Source: a bacterium
GTDB taxonomy: Bacteria; Vulcanimicrobiota; Vulcanimicrobiia; Vulcanimicrobiales; Vulcanimicrobiaceae
DNA: 34,870 bases
Direction of reading: 5' to 3'
Assembly: GCA_021778415.1 (NCBI GenBank)
Contig: JAJYCL010000029.1
Span: 1-34,870 of the forward strand
Positions 1 to 7,310 of the stretch are shown here, piece after piece (position 1 is the stretch's first letter; every line of letters starts with the position of its first letter). The notes under the pieces are model-generated. The model had not been told where the DNA came from. It did no database searches and worked only from the letters and a program-made list of their open reading frames with translations. The position numbers were made by a program, and so were the translations under genes.

Positions 1-116
1 AGCACCTCCGTCGATCTGCACATTGCGCAAAAATCACTTCTACGAGGTGAATCGAGGCGACTACCGGGCAATTTCCTCCGAATGCCGCACATAATGCTCT
101 ATATTTTCCCCTACCT

Positions 117-707
117 ATGGGGTACGATAACCCGGTGAATGGCGTCAGAAAATTTTTACACGTAGGCACTTTGCTCGTGGCGGCACTTTTCGCCGCTTGC
201 GGTGGACCGACCCACCTCTACGGCAACATCTTTGTTCCCGCGAAAAAAGCCCCGAGCATCGAGCTCGTAGATCAAAACGGACGTGCATTTTCACTCACGG
301 ACGAGCGCGGCAAAGTGGTTGCCTTATATTTCGGTTTTACTCATTGTTCCGACGTGTGCCCTGCTACGCTCGCTCTTCTCGGTAAAGCAGTGCGCGCTTC
401 CGGCGTCGCCTCGCGGACTCGCATTATTTTCGTGAGCGTTGATCCAAAACGTGACACGCCAGCCGCACTCCGTGCGTTCATCCGAAGAGTCGGAGTAACT
501 GCAACGGGACTATCTGGAACCTTGGCACAACTGCAGCCAATTTGGAAAGCCTACGGCGTTAGCGTAGAACCTCATCGATCCGATATCGGACACAGCGACT
601 ACATTTATTATATCGATCCTAGCGGACGGCTTCGCGTTTTGGCGAGCACCTCCGAATCGCTTGCCCATCTTAGCGAAAATTTCCGCAATTTGCTTACGCA
701 TTCGTAA
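117..707 (+). CDS. SCO1/SenC/PrrC-family copper chaperone (lipoprotein)
   Basis: Thioredoxin-fold protein that delivers copper to the CuA centre of heme-copper oxidases or maintains its redox state on the outer face of the membrane. Seen: an N-terminal hydrophobic stretch ending in a lipobox (LFAAC), the CxxxC copper motif CSDVC followed by Pro, the conserved FVSVDPKRDTP segment, and the distal His in GHSDYIYYID. About 196 residues is normal for the family. The start may be ATG 117 or the in-frame GTG 135; the latter gives a more typical signal peptide, and neither has a clear ribosome site. It lies about 500 bp from the end of a CuA-containing oxidoreductase operon on the other strand, its likely client. 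In Nitrosomonas norSY-senC clusters a SenC protein accompanies a nitric oxide reductase (known from the literature), which fits the neighbours here. Confidence 0.9.
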   Translation: MGYDNPVNGVRKFLHVGTLLVAALFAACGGPTHLYGNIFVPAKKAPSIELVDQNGRAFSLTDERGKVVALYFGFTHCSDVCPATLALLGKAVRASGVASRTRIIFVSVDPKRDTPAALRAFIRRVGVTATGLSGTLAQLQPIWKAYGVSVEPHRSDIGHSDYIYYIDPSGRLRVLASTSESLAHLSENFRNLLTHS

Positions 708-755
708 GTTCTCGTAGGCGGATGTTGGGCCGATCTCAAGAATAAGGCCCCCATC

Positions 756-1220
756 ATGATGTCATCGCCTCTACCCATTTCCGATATCAGCGATCACCCG
801 CTTGTTCGCGATGTCAATCAGGAGAGCATTGACCGCCTATCAGCAACGGAACTTGCCTGTAAGTCGATATCGAATGCAATCGGTGCGCCAATTGCCTTAG
901 CCTTGGCAATTCTTCTACAGGCAGTTTGGATCATCGTTGGCGTCATGACAAAGTGGGATCCGTTCCCATTTGTCTTCCTGCTCACATGCTCTAACGTCCT
1001 ACAGCTCATTCTTATCTTCGTACTTGCCGTCGGCCAGCGGCAATCATCGGCTCACGCCGAACTCCGAGCCGAACACGATCATGAATCGATTTCGCGCCTG
1101 CTCTACCATCAAGAAGTGCAAGAGCGTATTCTACTCGCTATCGCTCAAAAGACCGAAACCGATGTCGAACAAATCGCTACGATGGTCACGCAACTCATCG
1201 CCCAAGACACTCCAAAATAA
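756..1220 (+). CDS. DUF1003-like small membrane protein
   Basis: A 154-residue protein with two predicted membrane helices (around residues 40-65 and 72-95) joined by a short loop containing WDPFPF, then a charged, probably cytoplasmic coiled tail. This helix-WDPFPF-helix layout, followed by QRQ and a run of Glu/His/Arg, is typical of DUF1003 proteins; low-affinity iron-permease-like proteins share a similar layout. The function of DUF1003 is not known to me. An AAGG about 9 nt upstream supports the start at 756; a second ATG follows immediately. It is 48 bp downstream of the SCO gene and may be cotranscribed with it. It ends 5 bp from the stop of the convergent cytochrome c gene. Confidence 0.6.
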   Translation: MMSSPLPISDISDHPLVRDVNQESIDRLSATELACKSISNAIGAPIALALAILLQAVWIIVGVMTKWDPFPFVFLLTCSNVLQLILIFVLAVGQRQSSAHAELRAEHDHESISRLLYHQEVQERILLAIAQKTETDVEQIATMVTQLIAQDTPK

Positions 1221-1225
1221 TGCTG

Positions 1226-1966
1226 CTATAGAGTTTCGATATATGCCGCTACATCGCGAACATCGGATCGCGTTAAAACCGCAGGATAGAACTTCGGCAT
1301 AGGAGGGCTCGGATTCATGATCCACTGTTGAGCCTGGGCGAAATTTTTTCGGCTTTTCTCTGCAATGAGCGACGGCCCCTCACCTCCAACACCGTGCGCA
1401 CCGTGACATACGGCACAATTTTGCGCAAACAACTTCCCTCCGAGTGCGAGATCGGGAGACCGCAACATCTGCGCCGCAGACGTTGCGGCAGACTGCGCGG
1501 TCGTCCCTGTCGTAACCATCGGCGAAATAGCATGCGCCACACCAAAGCCCCAAGCCGAGGCTACCGCCATAAAGACTACGCTCAAACCCGTAGCCCAGCC
1601 TACCCCGGCCGCATAGCGTTGGCCGGCGTATCCCGTAATAAACCCTAAGCCGAGAATCCCGAGATGCTCAAGAATATGTCCGCTTGCATGACGTTCGTAC
1701 CAGGCATACTCAGACGGCCACATCAAGAGCATTGCGGCAAATGGCGAAAAAACCGCTAACAACAACCAACCATAATGTCCACTCCCAACATCGCGCGACG
1801 GCGTGGCAAGCAACAACGCGGAAAGTAGCCCACCGGCAATGAGTGCGGCGTGAATCAAGTGATGCTGCGGAATGGGGATTTCAACCGCACCACGGACTAG
1901 CGGGATTAGGGCGACAAGCACCGTCAATGCGAGAATGATCCAACCGAGAATTTTCTTTACGCTCAT
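1226..1966 (-). CDS. Membrane-anchored cytochrome c, oxidoreductase subunit
   Basis: A 246-residue protein. The first ~145 residues form about five hydrophobic segments containing His-rich positions (PQHHLIH, HASGHILEH). A periplasmic class I cytochrome c domain follows, with heme motif CAVCH (C184, C187, H188) and a likely Met ligand in PPMPKF (M223). It overlaps the upstream subunit I gene by 4 bp (ATGA at 1963-1966), so it is translationally coupled to it and most likely feeds electrons to the CuA subunit. The six-residue-deep membrane part does not look like a standard cytochrome oxidase subunit III or CtaG-type protein. The His-rich helices could hold additional heme or only mediate assembly; that is inference. 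Confidence 0.8.
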   Translation of the reverse strand: MSVKKILGWIILALTVLVALIPLVRGAVEIPIPQHHLIHAALIAGGLLSALLLATPSRDVGSGHYGWLLLAVFSPFAAMLLMWPSEYAWYERHASGHILEHLGILGLGFITGYAGQRYAAGVGWATGLSVVFMAVASAWGFGVAHAISPMVTTGTTAQSAATSAAQMLRSPDLALGGKLFAQNCAVCHGAHGVGGEGPSLIAEKSRKNFAQAQQWIMNPSPPMPKFYPAVLTRSDVRDVAAYIETL

Positions 1967-3432
1967 GCTGCCACGCTCGTATTCTTGCTTCTCGCTAAGC
2001 GGACCGCCTCAATGATTGCCAACAGAAATCCAAGCAAGAGGATCGCTGCGCCAACAGTTGCGACTCCCGCATAATACGGTCCCGGTGTAGGCTCGGTAGC
2101 GTATCGACGTGGCACGCCATCGGCGCCCGCGATGTAGAACGGAAGCAAAAATAGGGCTCCACCTCCAAACATTCCGGTTCCAATAAGCCAACGCGTCAGA
2201 AGTGATGAAGCGCTGCCGGCTCGCTGTTCAAGATTGACGAATGCCCAACCCATGATAAAGAGTAACACGCCTTCCAATAGGTAGGTGTGAAAATGCGCTG
2301 GCACCCATAATGTGTTATGCAGCTCGATGTTAATTGGAATCGTCGCATCGAGCACTGCTCCTAAGCCACCGACAACCCATCCAATCATTCCCGCAAACAG
2401 AAACATCGACCCTACACTCCATTTCATTCCGGATCGATGCACCAGCATTACACCGCCAAATACCGTCACAACCACAACTGGAATTGCGGCGAGGTAAGAA
2501 GAAATCTCACCAACATATTGAACGAACTGCAACTGCGCAAAATCCATATAAAGATGATGGAAGTAGGCAATGATAACAAAGGTTAGTGTTCCCCACCAGG
2601 CGATTGCTAGCGGAATCGACGTGTGATACGCTCGCTTGGTGCACATTGGTAATCCGACGTATACGCCGGCAACGGCCATGTACATCGTTAAGTTCGCAAA
2701 CGTATGACCGAACTGGTAAATAAGGTTTTTAGCCCAAAGCGGATCGATTGCGACGCTTGGATCAATCCAATGGACGATAAGAGCTACAACAACCAGTAAC
2801 CCGGCCGTTCCGCCGATAAATCCATCGATCGCAGTAATTGCTGCAGCAAACATTTCCGGAGGTGGCGGCTCTTTTCCACTCTGCGTGAATTCGCGATTTT
2901 TAAAAACATAATCAATAGCAAGGATGCCCCGAACTCCGCCAAAACGAGCCAACAATGCACCAAGTATTTGCGCACACCAAATCATAAAGCCAATCATGAC
3001 AAGACTATTACCAATTAACCAGGCTCCTGTTGCCCAATTTGGCCAATATGTTCCAGTAAATGGCAACGGATAGAGCGCAGTCCAAAGGGCGCCGTAATGC
3101 CCCGGAATAACACTGATGATGACACTTGCAACCCCGGCAAGAAAGAATCCATACGCAAGAAATGCTACCCCTTGATTTAGGGGCGTATAGCGACTCACAA
3201 AATACCAGAGAATGCCGAGGCCGGCTATTGCCATCGCCGTGATCATTCCGATACCATGAAGGCTCAGAAGCGAATAGAAGGTTCCGGGATCAATTCCGAT
3301 CCATCCTGCCTGAGCGGCACGCATCGCGATTCCGACAAGTACCATGAGGAAAAATATCCCTAATCCGGTTAACATGTACGTCCACATGACACGTTTTCCG
3401 GCTGACGTATCGGCTATGTTCGTCTGACTCAT
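1963..3432 (-). CDS. Heme-copper oxidoreductase subunit I lacking the active-site Tyr (candidate nitric oxide reductase)
   Basis: A 489-residue polytopic protein with about 12-13 membrane helices. Metal ligands are visible: H59 (SLHGIGM) and H382 for the low-spin heme, H380 for the high-spin heme (AHFHTYLL), and H243, H292 and H293 for CuB (FGHTFAN, YFHHLYMD). In oxygen reductases of types A and B, Tyr sits four residues after the helix VI His and is cross-linked to it; here that position is N247. The type C (cbb3) alternative, Tyr six residues before the HH pair, is V286. Loss of this Tyr is characteristic of nitric oxide reductases. With a CuA subunit and a SenC gene nearby, the best guess is an sNOR-type NO reductase; a divergent terminal oxidase remains possible. 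Overlaps its neighbours by 4 bp on both sides. Confidence 0.85.
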   Translation of the reverse strand: MSQTNIADTSAGKRVMWTYMLTGLGIFFLMVLVGIAMRAAQAGWIGIDPGTFYSLLSLHGIGMITAMAIAGLGILWYFVSRYTPLNQGVAFLAYGFFLAGVASVIISVIPGHYGALWTALYPLPFTGTYWPNWATGAWLIGNSLVMIGFMIWCAQILGALLARFGGVRGILAIDYVFKNREFTQSGKEPPPPEMFAAAITAIDGFIGGTAGLLVVVALIVHWIDPSVAIDPLWAKNLIYQFGHTFANLTMYMAVAGVYVGLPMCTKRAYHTSIPLAIAWWGTLTFVIIAYFHHLYMDFAQLQFVQYVGEISSYLAAIPVVVVTVFGGVMLVHRSGMKWSVGSMFLFAGMIGWVVGGLGAVLDATIPINIELHNTLWVPAHFHTYLLEGVLLFIMGWAFVNLEQRAGSASSLLTRWLIGTGMFGGGALFLLPFYIAGADGVPRRYATEPTPGPYYAGVATVGAAILLLGFLLAIIEAVRLARSKNTSVAA

Positions 3433-3944
3433 TTTACGTCAAAGCCTCCTTGCATTGCGGCATGAGCGATGCCGCAATATTCCAAACAGCGAACGGTGTA
3501 ATGCCCCGGAACCGTAAACGTGACTGCCAAGTGATTGACGTAATCCGGCATAGCCTGTACCTGACTAAATATTTTATCATTGGGACCGTAAATTCCAAAA
3601 CCATGATTGACATCTTTGGATGTAACGTCGAAAACAATCGGCGTATTTAATGGCAGGGTTGATGGCATTGAAAAACTATATTGCTGTGCCACCACAGGAT
3701 AGTGACGAGCGTTTGCATCGGCCTTCGCCTTTTGATACGGAAATTGCGGAACCGTAAACGCGAACACGGCAACTGCTACGATCAGCGTCGTCCAAAGCCA
3801 GTATCGCCGAATAGCGTATCCGGTCGCCGAAACATCGGCTTGCGGGATCGGATCCGACGAACGGTAATTCGCAAGCCAGAGCATCAGCACAATTGCCAAG
3901 CCGGCAACTCCGATGAAAATTTCTAAAACCAATGTACTTTGCAA
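3429..3944 (-). CDS. Heme-copper oxidoreductase subunit II with CuA site
   Basis: A 171-residue protein with two N-terminal membrane helices (about residues 5-25 and 48-66) and a periplasmic cupredoxin domain. The binuclear CuA ligands are complete: a His in DVNHGFGIY, then C-L-E-Y-C-G-I-A-H-A-A-M, giving Cys, the backbone-ligand Glu, Cys, His and Met with canonical spacing. It therefore accepts electrons from a cytochrome c, possibly the membrane-anchored one encoded two genes downstream. It is the first gene of the minus-strand operon and overlaps subunit I by 4 bp. The 157-bp gap to the divergent regulator gene would hold both promoters. Confidence 0.9.
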   Translation of the reverse strand: MQSTLVLEIFIGVAGLAIVLMLWLANYRSSDPIPQADVSATGYAIRRYWLWTTLIVAVAVFAFTVPQFPYQKAKADANARHYPVVAQQYSFSMPSTLPLNTPIVFDVTSKDVNHGFGIYGPNDKIFSQVQAMPDYVNHLAVTFTVPGHYTVRCLEYCGIAHAAMQGGFDVK

Positions 3945-4101
3945 CGAACAATCTCCACAGCAAGCACCCCGGGAGTGAGCATCTACCCATTCGCAGAGTA
4001 CCTGAGCAGGCCTCGAACAAAAGCAACCCGAGTCAATTTACGCGATGAAAAACCGGCGTTGACCAGGTCGTGGCCGAGAACGCAATAAATCCTCCCGGCG
4101 A
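3945..4101. promoter_or_regulatory. Divergent intergenic region with two FNR-type half-sites
   Basis: This 157-bp gap separates the oxidoreductase operon (left) and the DUF2249-CRP regulator (right). It contains GTCAAT at 4032-4037 and TTGAC at 4059-4063. Each equals one arm of the perfect palindrome found at 7273-7288, but neither is part of a properly spaced palindrome. They may be degenerate sites for the neighbouring regulator or chance matches. No convincing -10/-35 pair was identified. Confidence 0.3.
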
Positions 4102-5013
4102 ATGGATGTCAGACAGATTCCGACTATGGAGCGCCACGCCCTCATTTTCTCGCAATTCGACGGCCTTGCCGTCGGCGAGGCGTTGACGCTCATCGTGGAC
4201 CATGAGCCCCGCCCCCTTCGGGCCCAGTTCAACGAGCTTCGCCCGAGAAAATTCATCTGGATGCAACGTTTCCTAGGCAACGCTACCTGGGTTGCAACGA
4301 TTCGTCGCGTCGAGGATACCGGGGCGGAAAACGACATCCCCGCATTCCTCGCTCGCTGCCCAATCATGCAAGGTCTCGCTGCCAACAAGCGGGATTCGCT
4401 TGCGAACCGAGCCACGACGGTCACGATTCCCCGTCATGGAGCGGTCGTAGAGCAGGATCAGGACTGGCCGTATATCGGCCTCGTGCTCACTGGCAGTATC
4501 AGTGCCATTCTGGTTTCTGCGGATGGCCGAGAGCAAACACTCTATGACATTTTTGCGACCGAGGCATTCAACGAAATCAGTCTCTTCGACGGCGGAGCGA
4601 CGATCGCACGTTTCGTCGCGACAACGAAAGAGGCACAAGTCGTGCTCTTACCGGCATCAATGATCGACGAAATGCTCACCGATCGCGTGAGTATCCACGC
4701 CATCGCCTTGCTTGCCGGACAACGCAGTCGCTTGATGATTCAACGTTTCTCCGAACAACTTTCGCGACCGATCATCGCTCGCGTCGCGTCAATGCTTCTC
4801 GCTTTCGCGCAACCGGCTGCCGGCCTGACGCCCGTTCTCGCGACGCTCGAGGGCATGACGCAAGTCCAAATGGCCACGTCGACTGGGACCGTGAAGGAAG
4901 TCTTCAGCCGAGCGCTCGCTGAGCTTGAACTTGCGGGCGCGATTCGCCGCCTCCGTGGCCGCATTACCCATCTCGACCGACGCCTCCTCACAGAAATTGC
5001 TCAATCGCCATAA
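4102..5013 (+). CDS. DUF2249-CRP/FNR fusion transcriptional regulator
   Basis: A 303-residue protein with two parts. Residues ~8-72 are a DUF2249 domain (FSQFDGLAVGEALTL, IVDHEPRPLRAQF), closely resembling the free-standing 78-residue DUF2249 protein at 6950-7186. Residues ~85-205 form a cyclic-nucleotide-binding-like beta barrel, and ~215-295 a CRP-type winged helix. The recognition helix reads KEVFSRAL: E266-x-x-S269-R270 is the FNR/DNR-type combination that reads TTGAT/TTGAC half-sites, unlike the R-E-R set of CRP. Only one Cys is visible (C86), so an FNR-type iron-sulfur cluster is unlikely. Genomic context (NO-reductase-like operon on one side, DUF2249/NnrS-like operon on the other) suggests a nitrogen-oxide regulator of the DNR/NnrR kind. 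The sensing ligand is unknown. Confidence 0.85.
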   Translation: MDVRQIPTMERHALIFSQFDGLAVGEALTLIVDHEPRPLRAQFNELRPRKFIWMQRFLGNATWVATIRRVEDTGAENDIPAFLARCPIMQGLAANKRDSLANRATTVTIPRHGAVVEQDQDWPYIGLVLTGSISAILVSADGREQTLYDIFATEAFNEISLFDGGATIARFVATTKEAQVVLLPASMIDEMLTDRVSIHAIALLAGQRSRLMIQRFSEQLSRPIIARVASMLLAFAQPAAGLTPVLATLEGMTQVQMATSTGTVKEVFSRALAELELAGAIRRLRGRITHLDRRLLTEIAQSP

Positions 5014-5030
5014 CACGCCGTCAGCGCGCC

Positions 5031-5342
5031 TTACGAATATCCCAATTGTTTTCGGGCAGCCATCGAAACTCGATCGAGCGACCACGGTGGCTCAAACGTG
5101 ATTGTCACAGTCACGAGGTTGACCCAAGAAATTCTTCCAACGCTTGACCGCACGTCTCTCGCAATCGATTCATGCATGGGGCAACCCGGAACGGTCAACG
5201 TCATGAGAATCTCAACGTCATCGCCATGGACCTCGATCTTATAAATCAAGCCAAGCGAAAGAATGCCAATTCCGAGCTCGGGGTCAATCACGTCATCTAA
5301 GACGGCAACAACTGCTTCTTCACGAGATATTTTATCGTTCAT
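5031..5342 (-). CDS. DUF59/MIP18-family metal-sulfur cluster protein
   Basis: A 103-residue protein matching the MIP18/PaaD/SufT-type DUF59 fold: DPELGIGILSLGLIYKIE followed by MTLTVPGCPMH with the conserved Cys. Family members help mature iron-sulfur proteins. Free-standing copies often sit beside DUF2249 and NnrS-like genes in denitrification neighbourhoods (general knowledge). It is the last gene of the five-gene operon, and its ATG overlaps the upstream stop by 4 bp (ATGA, 5339-5342). It could assist a metalloprotein encoded in this region; the specific client is not shown. Confidence 0.85.
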   Translation of the reverse strand: MNDKISREEAVVAVLDDVIDPELGIGILSLGLIYKIEVHGDDVEILMTLTVPGCPMHESIARDVRSSVGRISWVNLVTVTITFEPPWSLDRVSMAARKQLGYS

Positions 5343-5557
5343 GGTTGTTCGATAGTGAAAAGAAAACTCTGATCATCCTGCTCCACGCACGTGTAACGGA
5401 GACCGCGTTCCTCAAGCTCAGGTAAAAGGAACATCGGCCGGCGGTCCATGAGAGCCTCAATTCTATCTCCCGTAGCAAGCCCGTCGCACAGAGTCAAAAT
5501 TCGTACAAGCGGCTCAGGCGGCGCTAGGCCCCGGTTATCAACTCTGATTATATTCAT
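5339..5557 (-). CDS. DUF2249 domain protein
   Basis: A 72-residue protein beginning MNIIRVDNRGLAPPEPLVR. The opening D-x-R-G-L-x-P-P-E-P-L and the later R-P-M-F-L-L-P-E-L-E-E-R-G-L are the hallmark of the PPEP-type DUF2249 domain (also related to the TusA/SirA-like alpha-beta fold). A longer open frame extends upstream to 5716. The start at 5557 was chosen because it yields the family length and overlaps the upstream stop as ATGA (5554-5557). Its function is unknown; it is part of the coupled operon that also contains two other DUF2249 proteins of different sequence. Confidence 0.8.
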   Translation of the reverse strand: MNIIRVDNRGLAPPEPLVRILTLCDGLATGDRIEALMDRRPMFLLPELEERGLRYTCVEQDDQSFLFTIEQP

Positions 5558-6726
5558 GATCCTGTTTTCGCGAAAACGTAGCTTCGCGCAATTTGTCCAA
5601 AGAGCATGACGTAGCACACGCTGCCGGCAAGATAAATGGAAGCGGATAAGGGTAGATACCCCGGCGCCCATGCAAGGCTCGCAGAAGTAGCTAGCGTGCC
5701 AACGAATAATGCACAAAGTGCAATACGTGCGAGAATCTCTGGGATCGCTTTTCCCAATGGAAGCAATGTAATAGCTCCACGCTCACGTGCAAATTGCCAT
5801 GCGAGAAAACCGAGAATTTTCATCGCATAACCTAAGATTGCAATTGCGATCCAACCCATAAGCGCTAAACAAATCAACGATGCCCCAATCGATGACGAAA
5901 AACTTGCACAGAGTAATGCGACAGCGCCGAGAACCCATGAGGCTGCGGCAAAGAGCAAACTGGCGTCGACTTTTTTCCGTAAGCGAGTGGAAAATGTGCG
6001 AAGATGTTGCCAGCACAAAGTGACGGAAATCAGCAGTAAAACGACATATCCTATACGAGCGTACACTCCGACTGCGATCATCGTGGTGCTGGCGATAGCG
6101 ATGAAAAGAGCAAACCGAGAACCATACGCACCGGAATGCGAAAGAGCAAACATTGGAACAAACTTATAGGACAGTGCGACAATGAGGATTGAGGAAAACG
6201 ATAGAAGCATCAGCGCCGCGTGCATCTGCGGAAGCCACGAAGAAAACCCGCCCATCCATCGGAGCAGCATTGTCACTCCTAGGAATACAGCAAGCGAAAA
6301 TGCAGCGACGGCAAGCCCGAATCCCACTGCCAGACGTCGCTCCGCCCGCGCAAGCAAAATGCGTGTACCGATTGCGACAACCCATACCATTGTAGCCAGT
6401 CCGAGAAAAATCGCTGCAAACTCAAATGTCGATGCACCTGAAAAGCCTGCAACGAGAAGTACAAAGCCTACAAAGTAAAGTAGGGCAGCACCGATGGTCA
6501 CGAAGAGCGGAAGCGGTCTGACACGAAAGAGAACGGGCAAGAGTTGGTGACTTGCGGCAACGATTGCCAACACAACAAAAGCCGCATAGGCATGGAGAAC
6601 CGAAAGCTCAGAAACGCCGAATGCGAGCATACAAGAAGCGCTAAGATGTACCAGGATCGCTCCTGAAAGTATTATGATACTCCCCAATGGAGCATCGCCG
6701 GCGCGAAAAGATTCCGAAGCAATCAT
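5554..6726 (-). CDS. NnrS-like polytopic membrane protein
   Basis: About 390 residues and about 12 predicted transmembrane helices. Numbered from M6726, two segments look like internal copies about 123 residues apart: LHAYAAFVVLAIVAASHQLLP (H45, H60) and MHAALMLLSFSS...YKFVPMF (H168). Both have a helix opening with His and ending in a Pro-hydrophobic turn. Such His-helices occur in NnrS and in proteins distantly related to heme-copper subunit I, and NnrS proteins protect against NO stress by affecting cellular iron-dinitrosyl chemistry. I cannot assign the family firmly. The start at 6726 gives an ATGA overlap (6723-6726) with the upstream gene; an earlier ATG at 6750 would overlap it by 28 bp. 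Confidence 0.65.
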   Translation of the reverse strand: MIASESFRAGDAPLGSIIILSGAILVHLSASCMLAFGVSELSVLHAYAAFVVLAIVAASHQLLPVLFRVRPLPLFVTIGAALLYFVGFVLLVAGFSGASTFEFAAIFLGLATMVWVVAIGTRILLARAERRLAVGFGLAVAAFSLAVFLGVTMLLRWMGGFSSWLPQMHAALMLLSFSSILIVALSYKFVPMFALSHSGAYGSRFALFIAIASTTMIAVGVYARIGYVVLLLISVTLCWQHLRTFSTRLRKKVDASLLFAAASWVLGAVALLCASFSSSIGASLICLALMGWIAIAILGYAMKILGFLAWQFARERGAITLLPLGKAIPEILARIALCALFVGTLATSASLAWAPGYLPLSASIYLAGSVCYVMLFGQIARSYVFAKTGS

Positions 6727-6953
6727 CGCGGGGTAAAAAGCACGTGCCATTCATCCGGACGTATTTCAACGGACTCTGCATCGTAGCCGCGTTTATCCAT
6801 AACCCGAAGCAACGGTTTAGGATCAAAAGAGTTGATCAGCAAAAACTCTTGACCTTCTTCGAGACCATACACAACATCCATAATGGCAGCAAATGGCTCC
6901 TCTTTTCGCGCATGGAACGGGCGAACGTCGAGAACCGCCTGTGGTTGTTTCAC
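6723..6953 (-). CDS. DUF2249 domain protein
   Basis: About 76 residues from the GTG at 6953. Key segments are LDVRPFHARKEEPFAAIMD, then LINSFDPKPLLRVMDKRGY and EWHVLF. This is the DUF2249 variant with an N-S-F-D-P-K-P-L core. The GTG start overlaps the upstream TGA (GTGA, 6950-6953), matching the other junctions of the operon; an ATG at 6980 is possible but overlaps the upstream gene by 31 bp. No biochemical role is established for the family to my knowledge. Many members occur with hemerythrins, NnrS and nitrite/NO reductases. Confidence 0.8.
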   Translation of the reverse strand: MKQPQAVLDVRPFHARKEEPFAAIMDVVYGLEEGQEFLLINSFDPKPLLRVMDKRGYDAESVEIRPDEWHVLFTPR

Positions 6954-7186
6954 GCAATTTTCCCGATTTGTACGCGCCATGTTTCCGGGCCCTCTGCAAG
7001 ATAGGTCCACGTGTACATACCGGGATGGTCGGCCTCAATTTCGAAACGCAATGGGCGAGGATCGTGATCATTAATAATGAGCAGCGAGTCACCAATTCGA
7101 AGTGCCGAGAGTCGAGCATGGATCGTTGGATGCTTTTCTCGTGGCAGCAGAATTCTAACGTCCAGTTCGTTGACAGAAACGTCCAT
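6950..7186 (-). CDS. DUF2249 domain protein, first gene of operon
   Basis: A 78-residue protein. Motifs: LDVRILLPREKHPTIHARL, IINDHDPRPLRFEI, MYTWTYLAEGPETWRVQI. This is the R-E-K-H-P / N-D-H-D-P-x-P-L type of DUF2249, the same type that forms the N-terminal domain of the CRP-like regulator at 4102-5013. It opens a run of five genes joined entirely by 4-bp overlaps. The FNR-type palindrome at 7273-7288 lies about 95 bp upstream of its ATG, so it is the likely regulated gene. Confidence 0.85.
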   Translation of the reverse strand: MDVSVNELDVRILLPREKHPTIHARLSALRIGDSLLIINDHDPRPLRFEIEADHPGMYTWTYLAEGPETWRVQIGKIA

Positions 7187-7272
7187 GTGGCGTCTTTCTT
7201 ATTCAATAGGGCTGAAATATCACGCCTAGTCGGCATGACGAGCCCACCGTAGCACGATGGCAACGACGGCAC

Positions 7273-7288
7273 ATTGACTCTCGTCAAT
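7273..7288 (-). promoter_or_regulatory. FNR/DNR-type operator palindrome
   Basis: ATTGAC-TCTC-GTCAAT is a perfect inverted repeat with 6-bp arms and a 4-bp spacer, the architecture bound by FNR/DNR/NnrR-type regulators. If it acts as a class II site centred at -41.5, transcription would start near 7239 on the minus strand. The hexamer at the expected -10 position (7246-7251) is TACGGT, which keeps the conserved T, A and final T. It sits upstream of the DUF2249/NnrS-like operon and matches the E-x-x-S-R recognition helix of the nearby regulator. Confidence 0.7.
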
Positions 7289-7310
7289 TTTGCAACTGCA
7301 AACCCATTTC

